Assembly (NCBI RefSeq): GCF_009604405.1
Contig: NZ_WEGK01000009.1
Location: 296,633 to 360,632, forward strand
Source of the DNA: Nocardia macrotermitis
GTDB taxonomy: Bacteria > Actinomycetota > Actinomycetes > Mycobacteriales > Mycobacteriaceae
Direction of reading: 5' to 3'
Length of the DNA stretch: 64,000 bases
The notes beneath the pieces are model-generated. The model ran no database searches, was not told where the DNA came from, and saw only the letters and a program-made list of their open reading frames with translations. Of the stretch, positions 52,501-58,223 are shown piece by piece; the stretch's first letter is position 1, and every line of letters starts with the position of its first letter. Position numbers and translations under genes: made by a program.

Positions 52501-54680
52501 TCGAATTCCGCGCTCGCCCGCCGGGAGAGTTCGGCCTCGTCGATACCGGCGGGCAGCTCCACCCGGCGCACCAGTGCGGACACGTCGACCGCGCCCGGGG
52601 CCAGCGTCTCGAATGTCCAGCCCTGCTCGGCATTTCCGCGCAGACGGGCACGCAGCACGTCGTGGTGATCGATGACGCCGGTCAGGGTGCCCAGCAACGT
52701 CTCGTCATCGAGCCCGTCGGGCAGCCGCAACGTCATTGTCTGCGAATACCGTTGGAACGCCGGGCCTTTCGCCAGAGTCGAGGCCATCAACGGCGTCAGC
52801 GGCATCTCCCCCACGCCACCGCCGGGCAGTTCGGCGAGCACCTCACGCGCGGATTCGCCTACGGCGGAAGCGACTTCGGCCAGCCCCGCGACCGTGCGCT
52901 GATTGAACACGTCCTGCGCGCTGAACGCGAGCCCGCGCGCCTTGGCCCGCGACACCAGCTGGATCGACAGAATCGAATCGCCGCCCAGCCCGAAGAACGA
53001 ATCGTCCAACCCGACCTGTTCGACCCCGAGCACACCCGCGAAGAGTTCGGCGATCAGGATCTCGTTCTCGGTGACCGGCGCGCGGAATTCGGCCGCCTCG
53101 AAGACCGGTTCGGGCAGCGCCGCACGATCGAGCTTGCCGACCGGGGTCAGCGGAATCTCGTCCAACACCATGATCAGCGTCGGAATCATGTACGCGGGCA
53201 ACGATTCCGCGAGGAATTCGGCCAGCCGTTCGGTGTCCACGGCGGTGCCCGCGCGCGGCAGCACGTACGACACCAGCGCCTTGGACCCCGAGGGCATGGT
53301 GCGGTCCAGCGTGGCCGCGTAGTCGATGTCCGGATGGGTGGTCAGCGCGTTGTCGATCTCGCCGAGTTCGATGCGCACACCGCGGATCTTCACCTGGAAG
53401 TCGGTCCGGCCCAGATATTCGATGGTGCCGGATTCGGTGCGCCGCACCAGATCTCCGGTCCGATACAGCCGCGCGCCGGACTTGCCGGCGTCACCGACGA
53501 ACGGGCTCGCGACGAAACGCTCCGAGGTCAGGCCGGGCCGCCCCAGGTACCCCCGCGCCAGCGCCGGACCCGACAGATACAGCTCGCCGGTCGTCCCCGC
53601 CGGAACCGGCCGCAACCGCGCGTCGAGCACGAACGCGCCCATCGCGGGCACCGAGGAACCGATGGTGACCAGCTCGTCCGCGTGCAGCGCACCGGTCGCG
53701 GTCGCCAGGATCGTGGCCTCGGTCGGGCCGTAGCCGTTGAGGAAGGTGCGCCCGTCGCGGGCCCAGCGGCCGACCAGTTCGGGACCGAACCGGTCACCGG
53801 CGACCATCACCGTGCGCAGCTCGTCCAACCCGGTCGAATCCACCGACTCCAGCGCGCCGGGCGTGATCAGCATGTGCGTGACGCGTTCGCGGCGCAGCAG
53901 CTCGGCCAGTTCGTGCCCGCCGAACACCTGCGGCGGCGACACCACCAGCGTCGCGCCCGAGGAGAAGGCCAGCATCAACTCCAGCACGGACACGTCGAAG
54001 TTCGGCGAGCAGACGTGCGCCACCCGCGATTCCCGGTCCACCCCGAAGGACTCCCGCATGGCCGTGACCAGGCTGCCGAGCCCACCGTGGCCGACGACCA
54101 CGCCCTTGGGACGCCCCGTCGAACCCGACGTGTAGATGTAGTAGGCCGGATGCAGCTCGTTCACCACGCGCACGCGATCGGCGTAGGAGACCGGATGCGC
54201 GGGATGCGCGGCGATCCGCTCGGCGTGGGCCGGATCGTCGAGTTCGATCCATTCCGGGCCGTGTTCCCCAAGAGCCGCCCGATGCGCGGTGGTGGTCAGC
54301 CCGAGCACCGCGCCGGAATCGGACAGGATGTGCTCGATGCGCTCGGCCGGATAGGCCGGATCCACCGGCACGTAGGCCGCGCCGGTCTTGGCGATCGCCC
54401 AGACCGCCAGCACCGATTCGATACCGCGTGAGATGCCGATCGCGACCGCGTCGTCCGCGCCGATCCCCCGCGCGATCAGTTCCCGGGCCAGACGTGAGGA
54501 CGATTCGTCCAGTTCGCGATAGGTCAGCTGCCGCACATCGGCCGGATCACCGGAGGCACTGAACCGGATCGCGACGGTGTCGGCCGCGTACTCCACGGCG
54601 GCGGTGAGCAGGCTCGGGAAAAGCACACTCCCCCGACGACGATTTCCGCGCGACTGCTGACGCCCTGTATTCGTTCTCAC
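40521..54680 (-). CDS. Four-module NRPS with terminal thioester reductase
   Basis: A single 4719-residue synthetase. Approximate domains: A1 20-517, T1 534-604 (GGDSIL), E1 620-1080 (HHFVIDG, EGHGRE), C2 1120-1560 (HHILLDG, D-accepting by position), A2 1587-2074, T2 2090-2157, C3 2173-2610 (HHISADG), A3 2650-3147, T3 3167-3240, C4 3247-3707 (NHIAADG, first His replaced), A4 3733-4227, T4 4240-4304, reductase 4334-4714 (GATGFVG, YVASK). It has no starter C domain and no thioesterase, so the predicted product is a tetrapeptide with an N-terminal D-residue, released as an aldehyde or alcohol. GTG 54680 has TACGAT 8 nt upstream; a frame start at 54755 is also open. No MbtH gene, siderophore genes or transporter are adjacent. 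Confidence 0.95.
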   Translation of the reverse strand: MRTNTGRQQSRGNRRRGSVLFPSLLTAAVEYAADTVAIRFSASGDPADVRQLTYRELDESSSRLARELIARGIGADDAVAIGISRGIESVLAVWAIAKTGAAYVPVDPAYPAERIEHILSDSGAVLGLTTTAHRAALGEHGPEWIELDDPAHAERIAAHPAHPVSYADRVRVVNELHPAYYIYTSGSTGRPKGVVVGHGGLGSLVTAMRESFGVDRESRVAHVCSPNFDVSVLELMLAFSSGATLVVSPPQVFGGHELAELLRRERVTHMLITPGALESVDSTGLDELRTVMVAGDRFGPELVGRWARDGRTFLNGYGPTEATILATATGALHADELVTIGSSVPAMGAFVLDARLRPVPAGTTGELYLSGPALARGYLGRPGLTSERFVASPFVGDAGKSGARLYRTGDLVRRTESGTIEYLGRTDFQVKIRGVRIELGEIDNALTTHPDIDYAATLDRTMPSGSKALVSYVLPRAGTAVDTERLAEFLAESLPAYMIPTLIMVLDEIPLTPVGKLDRAALPEPVFEAAEFRAPVTENEILIAELFAGVLGVEQVGLDDSFFGLGGDSILSIQLVSRAKARGLAFSAQDVFNQRTVAGLAEVASAVGESAREVLAELPGGGVGEMPLTPLMASTLAKGPAFQRYSQTMTLRLPDGLDDETLLGTLTGVIDHHDVLRARLRGNAEQGWTFETLAPGAVDVSALVRRVELPAGIDEAELSRRASAEFDAALGRLDPAGAAMVQFVRFAFGEDAEKPGRHDILLVVAHHFVIDGVSWRIIIPDLMVAWMQVAAGQPVALPAVGTSMRRWSHALAEAARRSDVLAELPRWQEISQTPDPQLGTRAFDPAVDTLATVERVRVTVPPEVTEAALTVIPTKFRGGATDALLSALALAVSRWRGDDSGGSVLVRLEGHGREEDFVAGADLARTVGWFTSAFPVRLDLAGADFAAAFEGGSVAGDVLKAVKEQVLAVPGRGLGFGLLSYFDPETAGQLRDSGQITFNYLGRIAAGGAAAELAESGWAPTGDLGDFDADLDRDMPATGPIDINAIVTDGPDGPELGASFAFPSGLLTRERVQELADLWVAALTALADHARRPGAGGRTPSDLPLVHVTQTDIETWERDYPALSDVWSLSPLQSGLLFHAQMTSATVDVYTSQARVDLAGAVNPDRLRTAAQAILDRYPNLRTAFVTDAAGRPAQLVLDRVEVPWQVVDLSDLPAPQRDSELERLILADRVTHFDMTVPPQLRFTLYHLGAEGTDADRWQLAITSHHILLDGWSMPLLMRDLLVLYATSGDPSVLPRVESYRTFLNRLASRDHEASLRIWERALSGVTEPTLLAPQPRTAETYDADRLTVEIDAERTRRIAARAGELGVTVNTLVQAAWGFVLGKLTGRSDVVFGATVSGRPADLPGIESMVGLFINTLPVRVSIDDRLTIGELLRRLQGEQVELLDHHYIGLADIQRIAGAGAHFDTLLLFESYPIDKESIGAAADIDGVAVTGIGARDDSHYPLTLLVTAEATLELNWKYLSSRFTAAEVETLAARLVRAIEALAGDPGALVGDVDIMLGEAERDRILLGWNDSAHEVAPELMLDGYRRAVAAHPDRVAVVYEGAQLTYAEFDSRVNSLARLLISQGVGAESLVGLAVRRSLEQVIGMYAVLSAGGAWVPVDPDYPADRVEQVVAAAQPVCVLTTTRDEVAVPDGIPLLHIDTVELAGFADTPVTAGELLRPVRPDSLAYVLFTSGSTGRPKGVAVSHRSVGNHLAWMQSQYPLAADDVYLQKTTFTFDVSMWGYFIPLRLGATLVMATPDGHRDAIYIAETIAAQQVTVTDFVPSMLAVFAAHTPAGSVPSLRRVMVGGEALPVETVTAVRAICDEPVLNVYGPTEAAVAVTTWLATGTEQGGVPIGTPVWNTRVYVLDSRLRPVPVGVTGELYLAGDQLARSYLGRPDLTADRFVANPFGTGERMYRTGDRVAWQEPGVLKYLGRTDFQVKLRGQRIELGDIEAALLAQPSVNQAAVLVVSTELGEQLVGYVVPAPGAHLDAEALRTAVARRLPAYMVPATIVELAEFPLNPAGKLDRKALPRPVVAAREFRAPATPIEEMVAGVFADVLGIDRVGADDDFFALGGNSLVAAQVVARLTTALDARISVAALFDTPVVADLAAGIVPGSGNTASRPPLVRAERPERVPLSLAQQRMWVLNQIDPESPSYNLPFAIRLSGTLDVDALRSAVLDVLDRHEALRTRFPVAGPGGEPYQEIWSVARTLPDGLVVETATVEDQDRIAELMSAGFDVTEQPPVRIRLFSDAAGREHLFVVVVHHISADGSSLAPLARDLVTAYVARQAQSVPGWAPLPVQYADFALWQRAVIGTDDDESSVAAQQLRFWRDQLAAMSTAARLPLDRPRPIRPSGRGALVNAVIPADAHAGLTDIAREHNSSLFMVVHAALAALLVRQAGGSDIAIGTPIAGRGAAELDDLVGMFVNTLTLRLAVDRGAPFGALVDRARATDLAAFGHADIPFERVVEATQPANADALLQVVLSFQNMEQAELELPGLTVAALDTGQITAKFDLLVTVEPNYGPDGTPDLLVAGFTYATDVFDEATVAGIAQRFERFVTAVAADPTLLVGDVDLLDAGERGPVAPPAPSAPPVVETVAVPTLPDLLYTAVDNNPDGIAVVFADAAGQLSELEYLDLDERSTQLARVLIERGIGPEDLVAIGIPRSPESILAVWAIAKSGAGFVPVDPNYPADRVAHMLADSRAVLGITVEAVRADLPTQVEWLVLDDAGTERLIEAGSADPITDADRLRPLRAKHPAYVIYTSGSTGLPKGVVVTHAGLASFCEEQRERYRVTSSSRTLHFASPSFDASILELLLALGGGATMVIAAPTVYGGAELAALLARERVTHAFITPSALASVDPKGLDKLRVVIAGGEACPPDLVQRWAIPIGGRRTREFYNGYGPTETTIMTNISAPLVPGETVTLGGPIRAITEYVLDERLSPVPDRAVGELYITGAQQARGYHERPALTAARFVANPFDPSGSRLYRTGDLVRRTFDGELEYLGRNDFQVKIRGFRIELGEIDAVLAGQDGIDFAVTVGHELPTGATILVSYVHASAGAVADADELIAVAERRLPAHMVPTTVMVLDRIPLTPVGKLDRAALPAPQLHTREFRAPSGRLEQVVAEAFTELLAPATPVGADDDFFELGGNSLIATRLMARIGAALDARVPVRLLFEASTVAALAARLQDQAVADNRPALVAGPRPERIPLSPAQRGMWLLNRFDTASVAYNVPMAVRLRGELDVDALRAAVADLVTRHEILRTVYPLAADTGTSGGDAATPDDGPVQVILPVAQAVPPLQVQPVDPAGIAEAVAELARTEFDLTVRVPLVVALFDLGTGGSASGEREYVLAVVVNHIAADGSSIGPLARDLMLAYAARSAGHAPQWEPLPVQYADYSIWQRSVLGTEDDPESLVAQQISYWRSALEGLPDQLDLPSDRPRPLLRSYTGGRVEVRIDADTHRALAEFSRAHSATLFMTVHTALAVLLARLSGTDDIAIGSPVAGRGDAALDDLIGMFINTLVFRTRYDAGATFSELLTRQRDEDIRALANADVPFERLVGVLDPVRSPARHPLYQVALSFQNLAPVALEMPGLGVSGLDIGVEVSQFDLHWMIGDTYDAEGAPQGIGGIVTYASDMFEHSTVQGFVDRFVGLLGVLARDPEAVLGDIDVIDAAERAELLREAVDTAHVVPDELLLSGYRRAVAADPDAVAVVHDETVWTYGEFDERVNRLARYLIGRGIGPESVVALAIPRSPELMVAMYAVLTAGGAYLPLDLGHPAGRIAYVLETAEPALLLTTGGAVVPGADGIDLDTLELSEYSAAPVGADELRAPLRAADPAYVLFTSGSTGRPKGVLVPHGAITNQTAWMAEHYAIVPRDVYLQKTATTFDVSLWGYFVPLWAGARVVLAAPAGQRDPRYLAELIETHRVTVTDFVPSVLQVFLAAAQPAQVTSLRAVFAIGEALPPGTVAEFAALSAAGLHNLYGPTEAAVSVTYRPASTEDRTTVPIGVAQWNTRTYVLDSRLRLTPAGVVGELYLAGTQLARGYMRRPDLTADRFVADPYGPSGARMYRTGDLVRRRADGVLEYLGRSDFQAKIRGHRIELGEIETALLDDASVAQAVVVLAPSEIGDQLVAYVVPAVENLSVDTLRASLTQVLPSYMVPSVVMVLDEMPMNASGKADRKALPRPVLRTREFVEPATDTERSVAAVFAEVLQLDRVGAEDDFFALGGSSLLAFTLQRGLNGRLGIDVPMAALFTAPTVRALAARIDEPGESAVAVTDPRPAMAADAVLDSDIDAAGVLPARAGEPQDVLLTGATGFVGTHLLHELLESTSARVWCLVRGEDDVQADKRIRESLAHYRLWDEAYASRIVAVAGDLGAPRFGLDQAGYTRLAERVDVIFHNGARVNHIEPYARLRAANVSGTREVLRLATNGRIKPVHYISTANTVIPVALTPDFTGPEDTQLSVAEVSDNGYVASKWVAEQLVRQAGERGVPVRIYRPGLVSGDPRSGVNSADDSFWNMIRAAAILGLAPDTGDAAMPLIPVNYVVSAIVALAAEPADGTAYHLVNRTAVRIGEIFEAMRRNGIPVEIAPVEQIAARLAQEAAARDAAGDDSLVRAALVSGNYGASPITVADTHTREALARYGIACPPVDSDTLDAYVAAFVESGFFPAPAGEQVGED

Positions 54681-54688
54681 CGTGCCGT

Positions 54689-54694
54689 ATCGTA
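54689..54694 (-). promoter_or_regulatory. -10 element, probable leaderless promoter of the NRPS
   Basis: TACGAT on the minus strand ends 8 nt before GTG 54680, with no ribosome site in between. Confidence 0.4.
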
Positions 54695-55071
54695 CTGGTC
54701 GATCCGGGTCGCGTGTCGTCGCGGTTGCCGCGCCTCTCCCGCCTGCGACAGGCACCGATTCCTCAGCAGTTCAATCCACACCGATGCTCATCGCCGGGCG
54801 TTGCCGCCGCGTTACGTGACCAGCCGATTCACCGCCGCCCGGCTACCGCACCGCCGCGTTCACCACGCGGCGTCGTCCGGCCACGGCGACGAACTCGACA
54901 GGCGATCGACGCTGGGCACAGCCGAACGTCGTCCGCATCGCATGTTCGCACGGCGGCGCGTTCGACAGCGCACGTCATCGAGTTCGCTGCGCGGTATCCG
55001 CCTCCGCGAACCGTATACGCGGATAAATTCACATGCGTGCGGCAGCGGGCCGACCCAGGGAAAGGATCGCG
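54695..55071. other. Intergenic region between NRPS and lipase starts
   Basis: About 380 bp between divergent genes. Short frames on both strands have no ribosome site, signal or recognised domain, and I see no long inverted repeat. It presumably holds the upstream parts of both promoters. Confidence 0.5.
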
Positions 55072-55911
55072 ATGACGCAGGGCGAGACCGGTGAGTTCGA
55101 GGGGCGGGGCGGGCGGGTTTTCTGGCGGGCCTGGGTTCCCGGGGACCGGGTGCGCGGGGTGGTCACGCTCGTGCACGGGGTCGGGGAGCATTCCGGGCGG
55201 TACGAGCATGTCGGAAAGCGATTGGCGGACAACGGTTTCGCGGTGTACGCGCTCGATCACATCGGGCACGGGCGTTCGGGTGGGCGCCGGGCGAACATCG
55301 ATTCGGTCGATGGTGCGGCCGACAATGTGGCGACGCTGCTGGACCTGGCTTCGGAACGTCATCCGGGCGTGCCGCGTTTCGTGCTGGGCCACAGTATGGG
55401 CAGTCTGATCACGCTCCATCTGGCCACGCGCGCCCCGCTGGACGTCGCCGGAATCGCGCTGTCCGGACCACCGCTGGACATCCCCGCCGGTAACGCCCTG
55501 CAACGCGCACTCGCCCCCGCGCTGAGTCGCTGGGCACCGAATCTTCCGGTACTACAACTGGATTCGTCGATGATCAGCCGCGATCCGGAAGTCGTGCGCG
55601 CCTACGACACCGACCCCCTGGTCTTCCACGGCAAGCTCCCCGCCCGCACCGGCGCGGAGATCCTCCGGGCCGCCGCGACCGTCTCCGCCCGCCTCGACCG
55701 GCTGACCGTCCCGACGCTGGTCCAGCACGGCACCGCCGACGCCCTGGCCGCCCCGTCCAGCGCAGACCTCATCGAGCAGCGCGCGGGTGCGAAGGACCTC
55801 ACCGTCATCCGCTATCCGGACTTCTACCACGAGATCTTCAACGAACCGGAGCGGGACGCGGTGCTCGGCGACCTGGTCGGGTGGTTGGAGAAGCATCTGA
55901 CCACCCGGTAG
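55072..55911 (+). CDS. Monoacylglycerol lipase-type alpha/beta hydrolase
   Basis: A 279-residue serine hydrolase similar to mycobacterial monoacylglycerol lipase (Rv0183 type), which frees fatty acids from monoacylglycerols. Motifs are the oxyanion loop LVHGVGEHSGRY near residue 35, ALDHIGHGRS near 65, the nucleophile GHSMGS near 110, the Asp in HGTADALA near 225 and the His in PDFYHEIFNE near 255. There is no signal peptide. ATG 55072 is chosen because AAAGGA lies 8 nt upstream. ribH begins 9 bp after its stop but has its own -10-like hexamer. Confidence 0.9.
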   Translation: MTQGETGEFEGRGGRVFWRAWVPGDRVRGVVTLVHGVGEHSGRYEHVGKRLADNGFAVYALDHIGHGRSGGRRANIDSVDGAADNVATLLDLASERHPGVPRFVLGHSMGSLITLHLATRAPLDVAGIALSGPPLDIPAGNALQRALAPALSRWAPNLPVLQLDSSMISRDPEVVRAYDTDPLVFHGKLPARTGAEILRAAATVSARLDRLTVPTLVQHGTADALAAPSSADLIEQRAGAKDLTVIRYPDFYHEIFNEPERDAVLGDLVGWLEKHLTTR

Positions 55912-55914
55912 CAT
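55909..55914 (+). promoter_or_regulatory. -10 element, probable leaderless promoter of ribH
   Basis: TAGCAT overlaps the lipase stop codon and ends 6 nt before ATG 55921. Confidence 0.45.
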
Positions 55915-55920
55915 CCGGCC

Positions 55921-56382
55921 ATGAGCACTCCCACCGAGGGCCGCGTCGCCTTCATCCGCGCCAGCTGGCATCGGCCCATCGTGACGCAGGCGTACGAAGG
56001 GTTCCTGGCCGAGTATCGCGACCTCGGCTTCGATCCGGCGACCGTCGAGGTGTTCGACGTGCCCGGGGCGTTCGAGATCCCGCTGCACGCCCAGCGGCTG
56101 GCCCGCACCGGGCGGTACCGCGCGATCGTGGGCGCGGCCCTGGTCGTGGACGGCGGCATCTACCGGCACGACTTCGTCGCCTCGGCCGTGATCGACGGGC
56201 TCATGCGAGTGCAGCTCGACAACGACGTGCCGGTGTTCTCGGTCGTGCTGACCCCGCACCACTTCCACGAGCACAGCGAGCACGTCGAGTACTACACGAA
56301 GCATTTCGTCACCAAGGGCGCGGAAGCCGCGCGTGCGCTCGCCACGACGGTCAGCTCGTTGGACAGCCTGCCGGTCAACTGA
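55921..56382 (+). CDS. ribH: Lumazine synthase, type II (RibH2-like)
   Basis: A 153-residue 6,7-dimethyl-8-ribityllumazine synthase, the penultimate riboflavin enzyme. The sequence follows the decameric type II group known from Brucella and Mesorhizobium: FIRASWHRPIV near residue 12, VFDVPGAFEIPLHAQRLART near 45, VVDGGIYRHDFVASAVIDG near 78 and VVLTPHHFHEHSEH near 104, with His in the catalytic loop. No other riboflavin gene is nearby, so a housekeeping type I ribH is probably elsewhere and this may be a second copy, perhaps conditionally used or acquired. Confidence 0.9.
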   Translation: MSTPTEGRVAFIRASWHRPIVTQAYEGFLAEYRDLGFDPATVEVFDVPGAFEIPLHAQRLARTGRYRAIVGAALVVDGGIYRHDFVASAVIDGLMRVQLDNDVPVFSVVLTPHHFHEHSEHVEYYTKHFVTKGAEAARALATTVSSLDSLPVN

Positions 56383-56434
56383 TCCAACGGATTTCGAGCC
56401 CGTCCGCGGCAACGGATCTGTGACGCACGGTGTT

Positions 56435-57700
56435 TCACGGGTCGACGTGATCGGCCGGCGTGACCCGCGAGGCTAGCCGATCGGCACAACCGTTCAGATA
56501 CCGTTGCTGCGGCAGGGTTTTGGCCTGCTCGGCGGCCTTACGATAGGTCTCGCGCGCGGATTCTCGCTCACCGAGCAATTCCAGTAGATGCGCACGCACG
56601 GCATCGATCCGATGATCTCCGGGCAGGCGGACCGCGAGATCCTCGACCAGCTCCAGCCCGACCCGGGGACCACGCGACATCGCCACGGCCACAGCATGAT
56701 TCAACGCGACGACCGGATTGTCACCGAGCGCCAGCAACCGTTCGTACAACGCGGCGATCTGCGGCCAATCGGTAGCGGCGTAGTCCTCGACCTCGTCGTG
56801 CACAGCGGCGATCGCGGCCTGCAACTGATAGGCCCCGACCGGACCGCGCGGCAGCGTCTCGGTGATCAGCGCGATGCCCTCGGCGATATCGTCCGCGCGC
56901 CACAGCCTTCGGTCCTGCTCAGCCATCGGGATCAGCTCACCACCCGCACCGATCCGCGCCGGACGTCGCGCATCGGTCAGCAACATCAACGCCAGCAGTC
57001 CCGCAACCTCACCGTCATCGGGTAGCAAACGATACGCCAACCGAGCCAATCGGATTGCCTCGCTGGATAATTCGTCCCGATACAGCATCGAGCCGGTGGT
57101 CGCCGAATACCCCTCGGTGAAGATCAGATACAGCACGTGCAGCACCGTGCCCAGACGTTCGTCGCGCTCGGCCGCCGAGGGTGGCGCGAACCGCACCCCG
57201 CTGTCCCGGATGGTGGTCTTGGCCCGGCTGATGCGCCGGGTCATGGTCGCCTCCGACACCAGGAACGCCCGCGCGATCTCACCGGCCGACAGACCGCCGA
57301 CCGCCCGCAACGTCAACGCGATCTGCGAGGGCAGCGACAACGCCGGATGACAGCACATGAACAGCAGAATGAGCGTGTCGTCGGCGTCGGCGGGCGCGCG
57401 ATCCGCGGGCGGGGCCACCAGATCCCGCGGTGACTGCCGGCCCGCGACCACGTCCTCGCGCCGCCGCCGCGCCTGATCCCGGCGCAGCAGATCGGTCAGC
57501 CGCCGACCCGCGACGGCGATCAGCCAGCTCACCGGTTCGGCGGGAACCCCCTCGCGCGGCCACTGCGTGGCGGCGGCCAGCAACGCCTCCTGCACCGCGT
57601 CCTCGGCGGTGTCGAAATGCCCGTAGCGGCGGACCACCGCACCGAGGACCCGCGGCGTCGCATGCCGCAGCAGGTCCTCGATCTCGGTGCGGGAGTTCAC
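56435..57700 (-). CDS. ECF sigma factor with C-terminal TPR-like extension (ECF42 type)
   Basis: A 421-residue sigma factor. Sigma region 2 lies at about residues 10-75 (YGHFDTAEDAVQEALLAA) and region 4 at about 115-175 (LRAVGGLSAGEIARAFLVSE). Roughly 230 further residues form the DUF6596/TPR-like extension (LYRDELSSEAIRLARLAYRL, LGDNPVVALNHAVAVA) of the ECF42 group, which replaces an anti-sigma factor. GTG 57700 overlaps the stop of the YCII gene (GTGA), so the two are translationally coupled, as is usual for ECF42 with DGPF/YCII proteins. Confidence 0.92.
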   Translation of the reverse strand: MNSRTEIEDLLRHATPRVLGAVVRRYGHFDTAEDAVQEALLAAATQWPREGVPAEPVSWLIAVAGRRLTDLLRRDQARRRREDVVAGRQSPRDLVAPPADRAPADADDTLILLFMCCHPALSLPSQIALTLRAVGGLSAGEIARAFLVSEATMTRRISRAKTTIRDSGVRFAPPSAAERDERLGTVLHVLYLIFTEGYSATTGSMLYRDELSSEAIRLARLAYRLLPDDGEVAGLLALMLLTDARRPARIGAGGELIPMAEQDRRLWRADDIAEGIALITETLPRGPVGAYQLQAAIAAVHDEVEDYAATDWPQIAALYERLLALGDNPVVALNHAVAVAMSRGPRVGLELVEDLAVRLPGDHRIDAVRAHLLELLGERESARETYRKAAEQAKTLPQQRYLNGCADRLASRVTPADHVDP

Positions 57701-58101
57701 AATTCGTCGGCCGACTCCGCGATCGGCCGCACATCGGCGTAGGCGTCGGCCACGGCCGCGGCCGGACCCGGGCAGTCCCGCAGCCGCTCGGCGATCTCGG
57801 TGGCGCGGTCGAAACTCGCGACGTCGACCACCCAGTATCCGGCGAGCACCTCCTCGGTCTCCGCGAACGGGCCGTCGGTGACGAACGGCGTCCCGTTGCG
57901 ATTGCCGATCCGGCGGGTGTGCACGGGCGCGGTCAGCCCGCGCGTCTCCACCAGTTCCCCGGACGCCTCCAGGTCCTGGTTGAACTTGGTCATGAACGCG
58001 TGCAGTTCCGCGAAATCCTGCGGTGACCAGGTCGATTCCGCCGACCCGCCCATTCCGTCGTAGTCCCGCTGCGATCCGTAGCTCAGAATCATGTACTTCA
58101 C
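57697..58101 (-). CDS. YCII/DGPF-domain protein
   Basis: A 134-residue YCII-related protein. The eponymous DGPFAETEE motif is near residue 77, with MKYMILSYG at the N-terminus and YWVVDVASFDRATEIAERL near 90. The start is GTG 58101, with AAGGAG 9 nt upstream. DGPF proteins accompany ECF42 sigma factors and are their usual direct targets; their biochemical role is not settled. The upstream DNA contains TGTCCGA and CGAC spaced like an ECF promoter. Confidence 0.9.
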   Translation of the reverse strand: MKYMILSYGSQRDYDGMGGSAESTWSPQDFAELHAFMTKFNQDLEASGELVETRGLTAPVHTRRIGNRNGTPFVTDGPFAETEEVLAGYWVVDVASFDRATEIAERLRDCPGPAAAVADAYADVRPIAESADEL

Positions 58102-58148
58102 GGCGATCTCCTTCCGACCGGCACCCCTGCGGTGCTGTCACCAGGTAC

Positions 58149-58175
58149 GTCGAAGCCGATCCCCATTCTCGGACA
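58149..58175 (-). promoter_or_regulatory. Candidate ECF42-type promoter of the YCII-sigma operon
   Basis: On the minus strand TGTCCGA (58169-58175) and CGAC (58149-58152) are 16 nt apart, close to the TGTCGA / CGA-rich pattern reported for ECF42 promoters. The -10-like box is 47 bp from the GTG. This would make the operon autoregulated. Confidence 0.35.
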
Positions 58176-58223
58176 TCGGCTCGCAAATTCCTCGGATCGG
58201 GGCGAATCGGTGCGGCCGGGCCG

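Noticed and set aside
40656..54431. Very long plus-strand open frames (for example 40656-43853, 44112-47399, 47406-51635, 51714-54431) opposite the NRPS
   Set aside because: They are antisense to a continuous, fully conserved NRPS. Their translations are Arg/His/Gly-rich without domains, as expected from high GC at third codon positions.
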